Shown piece after piece: positions 1 to 6,984 of a stretch of DNA of 43,585 bases (position 1 is its first letter; every line of letters starts with the position of its first letter). Made by a program: the position numbers and the translations under genes. A model generated the notes under the pieces. It made no database searches, was not told the DNA's origin, and worked only from the letters and a program-made list of their open reading frames with translations. Source of the DNA: a virus; the IMG/VR virus record IMGVR_UViG_3300049484_000250, positions 1-43,585 of that record; one strand, written 5' to 3'.

Positions 1-104
1 GACCTTGGATGATCACTCGCTCCTGGTGGGGGTGCGGGGCCCGCCGGGAAGGCGGGGGCGCGGGATATGGTCCGTTCCGTGTTCATTCCGTTGGTTGCCC
101 TCAT
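1..104 (-). CDS. Partial small Pro/Ala-rich ORF, runs off the window
   Basis: An ATG at 104 lies four bases after the ParB-like stop and opens a frame that is still open at base 1. The visible part is about 34 residues, proline- and alanine-rich, with no recognisable domain. If the two window ends are joined, the frame continues for 55 bases and stops at 43531-43533. That gives a 52-residue product overlapping the start of the primase/helicase gene. The close spacing to the upstream gene suggests it is part of the same operon. No function can be assigned, and it could be an untranslated spacer. Confidence 0.35.
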   Translation of the reverse strand, partial: MRATNGMNTERTISRAPAFPAGPAPPPGASDHPR

Positions 105-107
105 GGG

Positions 108-2006
108 TTAGGCGGCTTCAGTGGTGGTGTGATCCATTTCGGTAGCACAGCGACTGCACAGATCAGGCTCAGACCAATGGCAGGGATGGCCGGTTACCTC
201 GATGCACTCGCTGCAGTCATCCTTGGTGCAGCCGCAGACGCGGCAGGTGGGCTCTTCGTCGCCTTGATCGTAGATCGGCGGCTTATCAGGCTTGCGCAGG
301 ATCTCCTCGGGCACGACGCCGGCGAGGTCGGCGCCGGACTTCAGGAACAACTCGACCAGCTCGGGCTTCTTGCATGCGTCGAACTTGCCGCGCTTCTTTA
401 GCAGCTTCTCAAACAGGTAGGCCTGCACTGCCTCCTGCTTGAACACCCCGCACTTCTCGCCGATCTCCAGGATCTCGGCCTTGATCTTCTTCTGCAGGTA
501 CTCGTCGGTGATGCGCCATTCCTTGGACAGGTCGATGCCGATGTGATCGGCAACGGCACGCCTGCACATAGCAGTGCTGCTGCCGCTCATGATGACGTGC
601 TGAGACAGGTGCAGCAGCAGGGCAGCCAGGTTGGCAGCCGGATATGCCAGGGCCTGGATGACCTGTTCGCCGCTCATATAGCGCTGCTTCGGCAGGCCAA
701 GATATTTCTGCAGGAGGCCCTTCAGATCGCAGTTGTAGCCAGCCAGGTTGATCATAGATAGGATGGCAATGCGCAGTGCCTGCTCACCCATAGGGTCTAT
801 CTCAATGATACTCGGCGGCAGGGCGGTCTCGTAGAATCTCTCACGGAAGAACTCGCCGTGCCACGACACTCGGGGCTCCTCGGCCGTGGGCTCGCCGTCC
901 GTCTCCCCCAAACCGCCGTCGATCGGGAGTTGCTGCGACTTCTTTTTCTGTTTCGTCTTGGCGGCCCCGTCCTTTGCTTTCAGCGCGCTCCTGCATTTCG
1001 GATCCAGGCAGAACCGCCCTGACCCTGAGCTTCCATACGCGGGCTCGCCATCGATCCCGATCAGGCTCACGAACTTTTCACAGGCCTTGCACTCGATGAA
1101 CACCTTCTCGCCCTGGAAGAACGATTCGCCAGTGGCGCTTCTGTTGAGATGATCCTCAAACCTGAACCCGTTGGTTTTGAACTTGCGCCGCAGCTCGGAT
1201 GCCTTCCAGTTGGCGGAAAGCCAGTTGTTCTGCTTCTGCTTGAAGCAGACCGGTTTCATGCAGGCGGCGCCGGCGATGTCGTCCAGCGCGAAGAGGCTCT
1301 TCTGCTTGTCGGTGTTGTGGAAGCACTGCGGGCATTCATCCTGGTCCGCATCGAACAGCGCTTTTTTGAGCGACGGGCTTTCGCTGTCAATCCGCCGCCG
1401 CAGCTCCTTCGCGGACCAGTTCTCATTGAGAGCATGCGCCAGGAACTCCGCGCGCTGCTTCTTGTCCTGGATCCGGATCAGCACCTCGAGGTGGCCATAT
1501 TTGAGTTTTCCGGCATCCCACGCCTTGAGCGCTTTATCCGGCAGATCCAGCAGCGCCACCCGCCGGCGGATGTAGCCTGGGTGGATCCCGGTGCGCTGCG
1601 CCAGGTCCTCGAGGGACTCCGGACCGCGCTTGTCGATCCAGGCCTTGAACCCTTCGGCCTCCTCGAGCTCGGAGAGGTCCTCGCGCTGCAGGTTCTCGAT
1701 CATCATCACATCGAAGGCCGCCTCGTCGTCTAGATCCCGTACCATTGCCGGGATCGTGGCGGACTTCATGCCGCCGTTTTTCTCGGCGATCGCGCAGCAG
1801 GCCTTGAAACGACGCTCGCCGGCGACGAGCTCGAAGCTCTTGCCCTTCGGCCGCACCAGGACCGGCTGCAGCACGCCCTTTGACACGATCGATGCCACCA
1901 GCTCGTCGAACGCCGGGCCATCGAATCCTCTCCGTCGCGGATTCAACGGGTTCGGCTTGATCTCGGTGAGTGGTATTTCCTGAAACACGCTCGTTTCCTT
2001 CTTCAT
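108..2006 (-). CDS. ParB/RepB/Spo0J-family DNA-binding protein
   Basis: A 632-residue protein whose first 220 residues match the ParB N-terminal and HTH region. There is a start resembling 'IPLTEIKPNPLNPRR', a GERR box (GERRF at residues 63-67) that binds CTP in ParB proteins, an 'IENLQRE' motif near residue 105 and a helix-turn-helix region around residues 130-160. The C-terminal half is unlike chromosomal ParB. It has several CxxC pairs around residues 220-340 and a last 45 residues rich in cysteine (CRVCGCTKDDC and CSRC), so it probably binds zinc. Phages use such proteins for partition, as transcription regulators or as nucleases. The gene sits in the early leftward operon, so a regulatory or replication role is as likely as partition. 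The start has a G-rich ribosome binding site just upstream. Confidence 0.85.
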   Translation of the reverse strand: MKKETSVFQEIPLTEIKPNPLNPRRRGFDGPAFDELVASIVSKGVLQPVLVRPKGKSFELVAGERRFKACCAIAEKNGGMKSATIPAMVRDLDDEAAFDVMMIENLQREDLSELEEAEGFKAWIDKRGPESLEDLAQRTGIHPGYIRRRVALLDLPDKALKAWDAGKLKYGHLEVLIRIQDKKQRAEFLAHALNENWSAKELRRRIDSESPSLKKALFDADQDECPQCFHNTDKQKSLFALDDIAGAACMKPVCFKQKQNNWLSANWKASELRRKFKTNGFRFEDHLNRSATGESFFQGEKVFIECKACEKFVSLIGIDGEPAYGSSGSGRFCLDPKCRSALKAKDGAAKTKQKKKSQQLPIDGGLGETDGEPTAEEPRVSWHGEFFRERFYETALPPSIIEIDPMGEQALRIAILSMINLAGYNCDLKGLLQKYLGLPKQRYMSGEQVIQALAYPAANLAALLLHLSQHVIMSGSSTAMCRRAVADHIGIDLSKEWRITDEYLQKKIKAEILEIGEKCGVFKQEAVQAYLFEKLLKKRGKFDACKKPELVELFLKSGADLAGVVPEEILRKPDKPPIYDQGDEEPTCRVCGCTKDDCSECIEVTGHPCHWSEPDLCSRCATEMDHTTTEAA

Positions 2007-2036
2007 ATCCGCCCCCCTGTTGTTTTCCCCACCTGC

Positions 2037-2231
2037 CTAAATGATCCCCTTCTCGACCGCCAGCCATTCGGGGATCACAAAAACGAAGTCCCCACCATCA
2101 CTGGTGGAGACACGCCGCTTCGATATGATCTTGCTTTTAGGCAACCAGATCTCATTCGCGCCGTCGAAGACCTTGAAAGCATTTTCAGTTTCCCACTTGA
2201 TCTCCCCGCAGAACTCTACCGGCTCGCCCAT
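2037..2231 (-). CDS. Small conserved-type phage protein, unknown function
   Basis: A 64-residue basic/aromatic protein with the central motif 'EIWLPKSKI' and a C-terminus ending 'IPEWLAVEKGII'. This pattern recurs in small early phage proteins of unknown role. Its start overlaps the stop of the preceding small gene by 16 bases, pointing to translational coupling within the early leftward operon. It has no signal peptide or membrane segment. The function is unknown. Confidence 0.65.
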   Translation of the reverse strand: MGEPVEFCGEIKWETENAFKVFDGANEIWLPKSKIISKRRVSTSDGGDFVFVIPEWLAVEKGII

Positions 2232-2371
2232 TCCATCACCTTTTCATACAGCCACAGTGGCACGAACACCTTCCCAGGCCAGAACTCGCACTGGTCGCGC
2301 CGTAGGCGCAGTTGCCGGCCGTTCAGCGCCAGCGTTACCTCTACAACTTCAGGCCGTGCGGTCGGGGACAC
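2216..2371 (-). CDS. Small hypothetical protein, start uncertain
   Basis: The frame is open from 2482 to 2216, but its first third lies inside the 170-residue gene upstream. A GTG at 2371 gives a 51-residue protein and reduces that overlap. The C-terminus (ending 'LWLYEKVMEWASR') looks protein-like. The stop overlaps the start of the next gene at 2231, as in a coupled operon. It resembles a small single-domain beta protein followed by a helix, but I recognise no family. The start could also be a codon further upstream. Confidence 0.5.
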   Translation of the reverse strand: MSPTARPEVVEVTLALNGRQLRLRRDQCEFWPGKVFVPLWLYEKVMEWASR

Positions 2372-2861
2372 GTCGGTTATCAGTAGCGCCCCCTTGCAGC
2401 GCGCACTTGATAAACCACAGCGCCTGATTCTTGACTGTACGCAGCTCGTCGTCCGCGCGCTTGCGCAGTTGTTCGAGGACATCTGGGTAGTCCTCCAGAT
2501 TTATGGTGGTGTCTGGTAAATCCGCGCCAGGAAGCATTGCGGTGTCCGGGACGTTTTTCATCTTTTTGACATTGGGCTGCTGGCCGCCAAGCAATGACCT
2601 GCGAACATAGATCGCTCCAACTGAGCGACCGATCTTTTCTGCAATCTGCTTAGTGCTGAGATCGGCGGTCAGTATCAAGCGGTCATCTTCTTCGGTGAAC
2701 CTTTTTACAGCCATGTCCGTCATCTCCACCGGCACCGGTCCGGATCTGCCTTCGAGCGCCACCACATAAGCCACGCGCTTGTCACATGACAGGCACTCAG
2801 GCCCGTTCTTGTCATGGCCTACTAGGTGAACGCTGCAATCCTGGCATGGGCTGCGCTGCAT
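2349..2861 (-). CDS. Zinc-finger plus HTH putative DNA-binding regulator
   Basis: A 170-residue protein. The N-terminus carries a four-cysteine finger (CQDC at residues 6-9 and CLSC near 23-26) followed by 'RVAYVVALEG'. The middle (residues about 52-90, 'FTEEDDRLILTADLSTKQIA') reads as a Myb/SANT or GcrA-type helix-turn-helix with 'GRSVGAIYVRRSLLG' as recognition helix. The C-terminus looks helical. The finger resembles that of the small protein at 8482-8703, so the two genes share a module. Early-operon position and domain make-up suggest a transcription regulator, but the target is unknown. Confidence 0.6.
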   Translation of the reverse strand: MQRSPCQDCSVHLVGHDKNGPECLSCDKRVAYVVALEGRSGPVPVEMTDMAVKRFTEEDDRLILTADLSTKQIAEKIGRSVGAIYVRRSLLGGQQPNVKKMKNVPDTAMLPGADLPDTTINLEDYPDVLEQLRKRADDELRTVKNQALWFIKCALQGGATDNRRVPDRTA

Positions 2862-2870
2862 CGTCCACCA

Positions 2871-3062
2871 TCAGGCCCCGCTCGCCTTGCGCGTGTCGCT
2901 GTAGCTTTGCCATTTTGCTGCCGCCACATTCATAAGCCAGTCGAACGCGCGAAACTTGTCGTAGTCGCTGGGGGCGCGTTTAAAGTCTGACCAGGCCGTG
3001 ATCATCATATCGATCGCGTCCTTGGGCACGTCACACATCACGAAGTCATTGTCGCCGCACAT
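2871..3062 (-). CDS. Small hypothetical protein
   Basis: A 63-residue protein with an ATG start and no recognisable motif. It is predicted to be mostly helical and soluble, with a tryptophan-rich middle ('FDWLMNVAAAKWQSYSD'). It lies nine bases before the zinc-finger/HTH gene in the same leftward operon. Its role is unknown. Confidence 0.5.
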   Translation of the reverse strand: MCGDNDFVMCDVPKDAIDMMITAWSDFKRAPSDYDKFRAFDWLMNVAAAKWQSYSDTRKASGA

Positions 3063-3077
3063 GGGTCAGCCCGTCTT

Positions 3078-3209
3078 CTATGCGAGCCAGCTCTCAATCT
3101 TTGGACCCCACTCGCCACTTTTGGCTGCTACGAGCAAAGCGACCACCACGACGCCCACGTTGCACCCCAGGAATAGCCCGATAATTAACCCACCCCAGAA
3201 TGGAGACAT
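3078..3209 (-). CDS. 43-residue single-pass membrane protein
   Basis: A short gene whose ATG (3209) overlaps the stop of the upstream gene as ATGA, a strong sign of coupled translation. The product begins 'MSPFWGGLIIGLFLGCNVG' and continues as one hydrophobic helix before a basic, polar tail of about 15 residues. Tiny membrane proteins of this shape (DUF3789-like) are frequent in phage early operons. The family name is from memory of the pattern and is uncertain. It probably sits in the inner membrane. The function is unknown. Confidence 0.6.
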   Translation of the reverse strand: MSPFWGGLIIGLFLGCNVGVVVVALLVAAKSGEWGPKIESWLA

Positions 3210-3484
3210 CAGCGCCCTCCCTGCTTTTTCTGGCTTGCATCTGCGAACACCCGCGTCTTAGGCTCACTAAGATCGCCGTAGTTCGGTTTAACGCCCGTCG
3301 GAGCTCGCGGCGGCGAAACGTCGGTTGACATGGCCACGTCGTAAAAGTGCTGCTTCAGTTTATAGACACGAGCGATGTCTTCCTTCATCCAGGCATCGGC
3401 CGCTACAAGGGCGACGATGCCGATTATCGTTGCGACGATTGCCACTTGAAAAAACGTGATGAGGTAGTCTTCAAGATTTTTCAT
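3209..3484 (-). CDS. Small membrane protein
   Basis: A 91-residue protein with one transmembrane helix at residues about 8-30 ('LITFFQVAIVATIIGIVALV') and a polar C-terminal half rich in Pro, Lys and Asp. Both ends are coupled: its ATG overlaps the upstream stop at 3481-3484 and its own stop overlaps the next ATG at 3209. The topology is probably N-out or N-in with a cytoplasmic tail. I recognise no family. Confidence 0.6.
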   Translation of the reverse strand: MKNLEDYLITFFQVAIVATIIGIVALVAADAWMKEDIARVYKLKQHFYDVAMSTDVSPPRAPTGVKPNYGDLSEPKTRVFADASQKKQGGR

Positions 3485-4095
3485 GCAGCCACCTCCCGCG
3501 CCCTATCCGCCGCCGGCTCGGCGAACACTTCATGAAATATTTTTTCTTGAGCGGCCCTGGCTGCGGCCCTGGCTGCGGCCCAGGCTGCGTCCCTGGCTGC
3601 GTCCCAGGCTGCGGCCCTGGCTGCGTCCCAGGCTGCGTCCCAGGCTGCGGCCCTGGCTGCGGCCCTGGCTGCGGCCCAGGCTGCGTCCCAGGCTGCGGCC
3701 CTGGCTGCGGCCCAGGCTGCGTCCCTGGCTGCGGCCCTGGCTGCGGCCAAATCTTTGGCAGATATTTTTCCAGCGATAAAGCCTTCCGCTGCCACGACTG
3801 CCGCTCGTGAGCGCTCGTCTTCGAGTAAATCCCAGACCCGGCGGCCATCTACGAGAGGCGTCTCGCGGACTGAGCGGCACGCGAACGTCCGCGACAGTAG
3901 GTCGCGTTCTGAGGCTTGCTCTTCGGGCACCGCACGCAGCGCCCATAAAGCGTCATCCAGCCCGTTTGTTTCGAGGATTTTAACGATGGCTATAGGTTTA
4001 TCGCCATAGCCCTTGCCGAGTGCATTTCGTAGGTGCGTGTAACGATCCATGCAGGCTTCGTGCTGTCGCAGCAGCGACAATGTGGTGGTTAGCAT
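3481..4095 (-). CDS. Protein with alanine/tryptophan/arginine repeat tail
   Basis: I chose ATG 4095 (204 residues) because it overlaps the stop of the preceding gene. The frame is open further upstream but there it would run through that gene. The N-terminal 130 residues form an ordinary globular domain with 'HLRNALGKGYGDKPIAIVKI' and 'GLDDALWALRAVP'. Residues about 140-190 are tetrads such as AAAR, DAAW and AAAW repeated many times, encoded by a 12-base DNA repeat. Proteins with this kind of alanine-rich helical tail are common among phage and bacterial proteins of unknown role. The tail should form a long amphipathic helix. Copy number is likely to vary between isolates. Confidence 0.6.
   Translation of the reverse strand: MLTTTLSLLRQHEACMDRYTHLRNALGKGYGDKPIAIVKILETNGLDDALWALRAVPEEQASERDLLSRTFACRSVRETPLVDGRRVWDLLEDERSRAAVVAAEGFIAGKISAKDLAAARAAARDAAWAAARAAAWDAAWAAARAAARAAAWDAAWDAARAAAWDAARDAAWAAARAAARAAQEKIFHEVFAEPAADRAREVAA
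3551..3748 (+). repeat. 12-bp tandem repeat inside a coding gene
   Basis: About sixteen tandem copies of a 12-base unit close to GGCTGCGGCCCT, with T/G and A/T variation at two positions. On the minus strand it encodes the Ala-Ala-Ala-Arg / Asp-Ala-Ala-Trp tail of the gene at 3481-4095. The unit is a multiple of three, so gain or loss of copies keeps the frame. Confidence 0.9.
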
Positions 4096-4268
4096 CGCTC
4101 CTCCCAGTGCGCCATGTCCGCCGGCAGCTCGGCGAACTGGCTTTCGATGTTGGCCATGGCCTCGTCGTAGTGCTTTTGGCAAAAGCCGTGCGAGTCGAGC
4201 ACTTCGGCACGGCCGTCCGACTTGGTGCCGTATTGGATTCCACAAACGCAACAGACAGACCTGATCAT
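4089..4268 (-). CDS. Small zinc-binding protein (59 residues)
   Basis: An ATG at 4268 gives a 59-residue product starting 'MIRSVCCVCGIQYGTKSDG' and containing a later 'HGFCQKHYDEAM'. The CxxC, H-x2-C and H spacing resembles a one-site zinc finger. The stop overlaps the start of the repeat-tail gene at 4095, supporting a coupled operon. The frame begins just after the short membrane-protein gene. The function is unknown; the fold suggests nucleic-acid or protein binding. Confidence 0.6.
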   Translation of the reverse strand: MIRSVCCVCGIQYGTKSDGRAEVLDSHGFCQKHYDEAMANIESQFAELPADMAHWEERC

Positions 4269-4280
4269 CGTCTACCTCCC

Positions 4281-4415
4281 CTATTTAACCGAAATAATAG
4301 CCAGCAGCGGCTGCATCATTTCCATGCCAGCCGTGAGCAGCCATCCGATAAAGCAGAGAGGGGCCACCACCGTAATCATGACAAAAATAACATCGCTGAT
4401 AATTCCGGTTTTCAT
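4281..4415 (-). CDS. 44-residue membrane protein
   Basis: I use ATG 4415 because it overlaps the upstream stop (ATGA at 4412-4415). The longer frame upstream lies inside the previous gene. The product is almost entirely hydrophobic, with one or two short transmembrane helices ('VIFVMITVVAPLCFIGWLL'). It is one of several tiny membrane proteins in this early operon. The function is unknown. Confidence 0.55.
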   Translation of the reverse strand: MKTGIISDVIFVMITVVAPLCFIGWLLTAGMEMMQPLLAIISVK

Positions 4416-4642
4416 AGCTTGATCCTCCCGTCGCGGAAGGCCCGCATTTTGTTGCGATCGGAGCAGATCACCCGCAGCTTCTGGTAACGCGCCTGGTCGT
4501 GGCACTCCGGCAGCATGGCCCGCAGCTCGGCCTTCAGGGCGTCAAGTTGCCGGTTGTGCTGCTCCTGGATGGCCTCTATGCGCTGGATGAAAGCGGTGAT
4601 GCTCGCGTTTGCTACAGTTTTTGTTTGGTTAACTTCGGTCAT
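4412..4642 (-). CDS. Short coiled-coil protein
   Basis: A 76-residue protein from ATG 4642; a GTG four codons upstream is an alternative. Residues 15-45 are a likely coiled coil ('FIQRIEAIQEQHNRQLDALK'), followed by a basic C-terminus. A perfect ten-base palindrome CACCCGGGTG (4652-4661) lies just upstream and might be an operator. The stop overlaps the next gene as ATGA. The family is unknown. Confidence 0.55.
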   Translation of the reverse strand: MTEVNQTKTVANASITAFIQRIEAIQEQHNRQLDALKAELRAMLPECHDQARYQKLRVICSDRNKMRAFRDGRIKL

Positions 4643-4683
4643 GGCCAAGTGCACCCGGGTGAACTTGCACCCGCAAAAAAAAT

Positions 4684-4959
4684 TCAGGATAACCCGTCCA
4701 AAACCTGACGGAGCAAGCGGTGGTGCTTGTGGATCTTCTTCTTGTACGGAAAAATGTCGATGTAAAAAGAAATGGCCTCGCGAGCGAAGGTGCTCATGTC
4801 GAGGCCGTTTTCATTGCAGATGGTTCGGATCGATTCTTTCTGGGATGGAGTGAGCTTCGCCTGGAGTCCGTCGATGCACTTTTCGTCGGATGCGGCACGG
4901 CGGTAGACGTTGATGGCTTCGACGGTGACGTTGTTGATCCGTACCGAAATCTCACTCAT
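4684..4959 (-). CDS. Ribbon-helix-helix-like putative DNA-binding protein
   Basis: The ATG at 4959 gives 91 residues; the longer frame would begin inside the promoter region. The stretch 'LTPSQKESIRTICNENGLDM' followed by 'STFAREAISFYIDIFPYKKK' has the helix-helix pattern of ribbon-helix-helix or phage Arc/MetJ-type proteins. It is the first leftward gene downstream of the inverted repeat at 4981-4992, and a gene of opposite orientation starts at 5016. It may regulate that divergent region, but this is inference. Confidence 0.5.
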   Translation of the reverse strand: MSEISVRINNVTVEAINVYRRAASDEKCIDGLQAKLTPSQKESIRTICNENGLDMSTFAREAISFYIDIFPYKKKIHKHHRLLRQVLDGLS

Positions 4960-4980
4960 TAATAGCACCTGGTAAACTAA

Positions 4981-5010
4981 TTGACTTGTCAATGCAGTAC
5001 GGGTTATGAT
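4981..5010 (+). promoter_or_regulatory. Sigma70-type promoter with overlapping inverted repeat
   Basis: TTGACT (4981-4986) and TATGAT (5005-5010) are separated by 18 bases, a good sigma70 match for the gene at 5016. The -35 box is part of the inverted repeat TTGAC-TT-GTCAA (4981-4992), a plausible operator. The start codon begins only six bases after the -10 box, so the transcript would be almost leaderless. Confidence 0.6.
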
Positions 5011-5015
5011 TTGAA

Positions 5016-5279
5016 ATGGATCCCGTCGTTGACCACATAACTGATTTGTATGGGCGCTTATCGGTCATTGAGTACGTCCTGGCGCATGTCCTGAGAGCTG
5101 CGGCCCCTGAAACGAAAAACCCGGCTCTTTTCATCAGCCAGATACATCAGCAGCTTACCAAAAAAATAGACAAGCTCCCGGAGTCCGTGCGGACGTCTGC
5201 TATGGACTTGACAGAAAAACTTTTCGACAGTTGCGGCTCCTACACGCGGGAGTACAACGTCACCTTCTTGAAGGATTGA
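5016..5279 (+). CDS. Small helical phage protein, unknown function
   Basis: An 87-residue, mostly helical acidic/basic protein ('MDPVVDHITDLYGRLSVIEY' start) on the plus strand, divergent from the ribbon-helix-helix-like gene. The coding sense is supported by the promoter directly in front and by the weaker composition of the antisense frame. Small proteins with an N-terminus like 'LYGRLSVIEYVLAHVL' occur near phage control regions, but I cannot name a family. No Shine-Dalgarno is visible because the start lies at the likely transcription start, as for leaderless phage repressor messages. Confidence 0.55.
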   Translation: MDPVVDHITDLYGRLSVIEYVLAHVLRAAAPETKNPALFISQIHQQLTKKIDKLPESVRTSAMDLTEKLFDSCGSYTREYNVTFLKD

Positions 5280-5309
5280 TGGATATCGTCCAGGCTTCAT
5301 TGAAGCACC

Positions 5310-5537
5310 CTAATTGCACGCAACGCGGCGGCGCTCGGCGCACTCGGACAGCTCGGGGAAAACTTCCTCGATCGGGCGCTCGATGGCGTCTGAAATTCCT
5401 TGCGAGGCCGGACGTGAAACGACCTTGCGATCGATCACTCGCGAAACCAGCGAAGAGCTGACGCCGAGCTTCCTGGCAACCATCGCCTGGTTGATGTCTT
5501 TGCGAATAAACTCGATCCTGATTTCTTTAGCGTCCAT
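5310..5537 (-). CDS. Cro-like HTH regulator
   Basis: A 75-residue protein with a helix-turn-helix at residues about 15-45 ('INQAMVARKLGVSSSLVSRV'), followed by 'IEEVFPELSE', as in Cro/Ner/XRE-type small phage regulators. It is divergent from the CI-like gene and is the first gene of the leftward early operon, driven by the strong promoter at 5575-5604. It probably competes with the repressor for the same operator and helps commit to lytic growth. The ribosome binding site is weak. Confidence 0.75.
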   Translation of the reverse strand: MDAKEIRIEFIRKDINQAMVARKLGVSSSLVSRVIDRKVVSRPASQGISDAIERPIEEVFPELSECAERRRVACN

Positions 5538-5574
5538 TGTTGCCGTCCATTGTTTGAAGTATCAGCTTACGTTA

Positions 5575-5604
5575 ATCATAGTATCGGTATACGGATAATG
5601 TCAA
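5575..5604 (-). promoter_or_regulatory. Early leftward promoter with operator in its spacer
   Basis: On the minus strand TTGACA (5604-5599) and TATGAT (5580-5575) are 18 bases apart, a near-consensus promoter for the Cro-like gene and probably the whole leftward programme. The spacer contains a 16-base imperfect palindrome, TATCGGTATACGGATA (5582-5597), with 14 of 16 positions symmetrical. This is the likely repressor operator. The -35 box lies within the first codons of the CI-like gene. Confidence 0.7.
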
Positions 5605-6155
5605 GAGAAAAATATCTGCATGATGAGACATCCATCGGCGGAAGGATGCACACCTACCGTAAAAAGAAGGACTTTTCTACTATAGAACTTGCACAACTTA
5701 TTGAAATTTCACAAGGAACGTTATCTGGAATCGAAAACAATGTGTCAGCCCCACGCGCCGATACTTTTCAAAAAATAGTTCTGCATACGGATTTAAATGT
5801 TGCCTGGTTGCTGACCGGTAATGGTGAAATGCTCATCGGGTCGGAAAAAAATACAGCGGAGAGAGAGCCAGATACCGCGCATAGTCTGCTCGACGTTATT
5901 CTTGAATCCCAAAACCCGGTGTTGAAACGGGCTATAATGGCTAACCTTGAGGCTTTCAGCGGGACGGTAAAAACAGAGGAGCGCCTTGAAAATCTGGAAA
6001 AACAGGTGGCGGAATTAACCTGGATTGCGCAGCAGCAAAGCCGCGCGGCTACTGATCGCAGACAAACTACGGGGATTGGACCGGATGGGATTGAGCGGCG
6101 ATCGGGTGAGGATCGGAGAAGGCCTCATGGATCCAATAACGGCGGGCATAATTAG
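5598..6155 (+). CDS. CI-like repressor (XRE family)
   Basis: 185 residues from ATG 5598. The longer upstream frame would cross the operator, so I do not use it. Residues about 12-60 form an XRE-type HTH ('IELAQLIEISQGTLSGIENN'), followed by 'LNVAWLLTGNGEML', a hallmark of phage CI-type repressors. The C-terminus is a predicted coiled coil ('EERLENLEKQVAELTWIAQQ') and a basic, disordered tail. I see no peptidase Ser-Lys pair, so SOS-driven self-cleavage is not evident. The operator palindrome ends at the base before the start codon, which suggests autoregulation. A weak plus-strand promoter (TTGAAG, 17 bases, CATAGT, 5554-5582) could drive it. Confidence 0.8.
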   Translation: MSREKYLHDETSIGGRMHTYRKKKDFSTIELAQLIEISQGTLSGIENNVSAPRADTFQKIVLHTDLNVAWLLTGNGEMLIGSEKNTAEREPDTAHSLLDVILESQNPVLKRAIMANLEAFSGTVKTEERLENLEKQVAELTWIAQQQSRAATDRRQTTGIGPDGIERRSGEDRRRPHGSNNGGHN

Positions 6156-6163
6156 GTGATCCG

Positions 6164-6979
6164 GTGAGAAAGAAGTTCGTTCGATCAACAAGCCTGATCG
6201 CAAACTTCATAAATGGATATGCAGATGGATGGACTTTTGCGGTCGGAGAGGCTTTTCGCGACCAGCTTGACATCATACTTTCAGAGCGGATTGTAAACCA
6301 TAAAAAAGTCAAAATTTGGACGCAAGGGGAAGACTTCTGCTTCGGAAAAGGAGAAACGATTTACGACACTGTTTTGGCCTACCAGGAGTGGGATGCAGCT
6401 TATAGAGCAATAAAAAGTATAATTCAAATTAAAGACGCAGCTCCGGCATACAGATTTTTTGATTCTCCGGGGTTCGTAGAGTTTAATATTTTAAAGCCAA
6501 TCTCGGAACGCCTCAATGATTACCACCATACCGCCCACACGCTCGCGCAAAAAGATTTCGTTTCATTTTTAAAAACAGGCGAAATGGTCGCGACGATAGA
6601 CGTTTCAAACATACGAAACCGGGCGAGGCTGCCGCAGCCGGAAGAGTTCTACGATGAGGATTCCAATATAATATTTGATGGAAAAAGCTTCTGTTTCACT
6701 GGAAATTCTCCATATGGAGAGAGGGATTTTTTAGAAAAACTCGTTAATAATTTGGGCGGATCAATCAGCGCCACCATGAATAATTCTGTTGACTACGTCG
6801 TAGTAGGGTCGAACAAGAACCCCGGCTGGGCCTATGAAAATTACGGTCGGAAAATTTTAAAAGCCATGGAAATCAATCAAGCCAGATACAGGCCGTTTCA
6901 AAAAAAAATCATAATTATTCACGACGACAGGTTCATCAGAGCGGCAAACGAAAAGGCGGTCATCCCAGAGGCGACATAA
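6164..6979 (+). CDS. BRCT-domain protein in the lysogeny module
   Basis: A 271-residue protein with a GTG start at 6164 preceded by AGGTGA, eight bases after the repressor stop. Residues about 168-240 are a BRCT domain: 'IIFDGKSFCFTGNSPYGERD' is typical of the first strand and loop, and 'LVNNLGGSI' and 'VDYVVVGS' follow as in the BRCT domain of NAD-dependent DNA ligase. The N-terminal 160 residues are unassigned and contain no ligase or polymerase motifs. It is co-transcribed with repressor and integrase. BRCT domains bind DNA ends or nicks or other proteins, so a role in integration, repair or defence is possible but unproven. Base composition is more A/T-rich than the integrase gene. Confidence 0.7.
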   Translation: MRKKFVRSTSLIANFINGYADGWTFAVGEAFRDQLDIILSERIVNHKKVKIWTQGEDFCFGKGETIYDTVLAYQEWDAAYRAIKSIIQIKDAAPAYRFFDSPGFVEFNILKPISERLNDYHHTAHTLAQKDFVSFLKTGEMVATIDVSNIRNRARLPQPEEFYDEDSNIIFDGKSFCFTGNSPYGERDFLEKLVNNLGGSISATMNNSVDYVVVGSNKNPGWAYENYGRKILKAMEINQARYRPFQKKIIIIHDDRFIRAANEKAVIPEAT

Positions 6980-6984
6980 AGCAC

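Noticed and set aside
1-100. Direct terminal repeat between window ends
   Set aside because: The first and last bases do not match each other, so no redundancy can be shown from sequence.
2372-2482. Longer start for the small gene ending at 2216
   Set aside because: It lies entirely inside the zinc-finger/HTH gene and has an Arg/Cys/Ser-rich shadow composition.
3551-3748. Possible CRISPR array
   Set aside because: Units of 12 bases without spacers encode a protein repeat; no repeat-spacer pattern.
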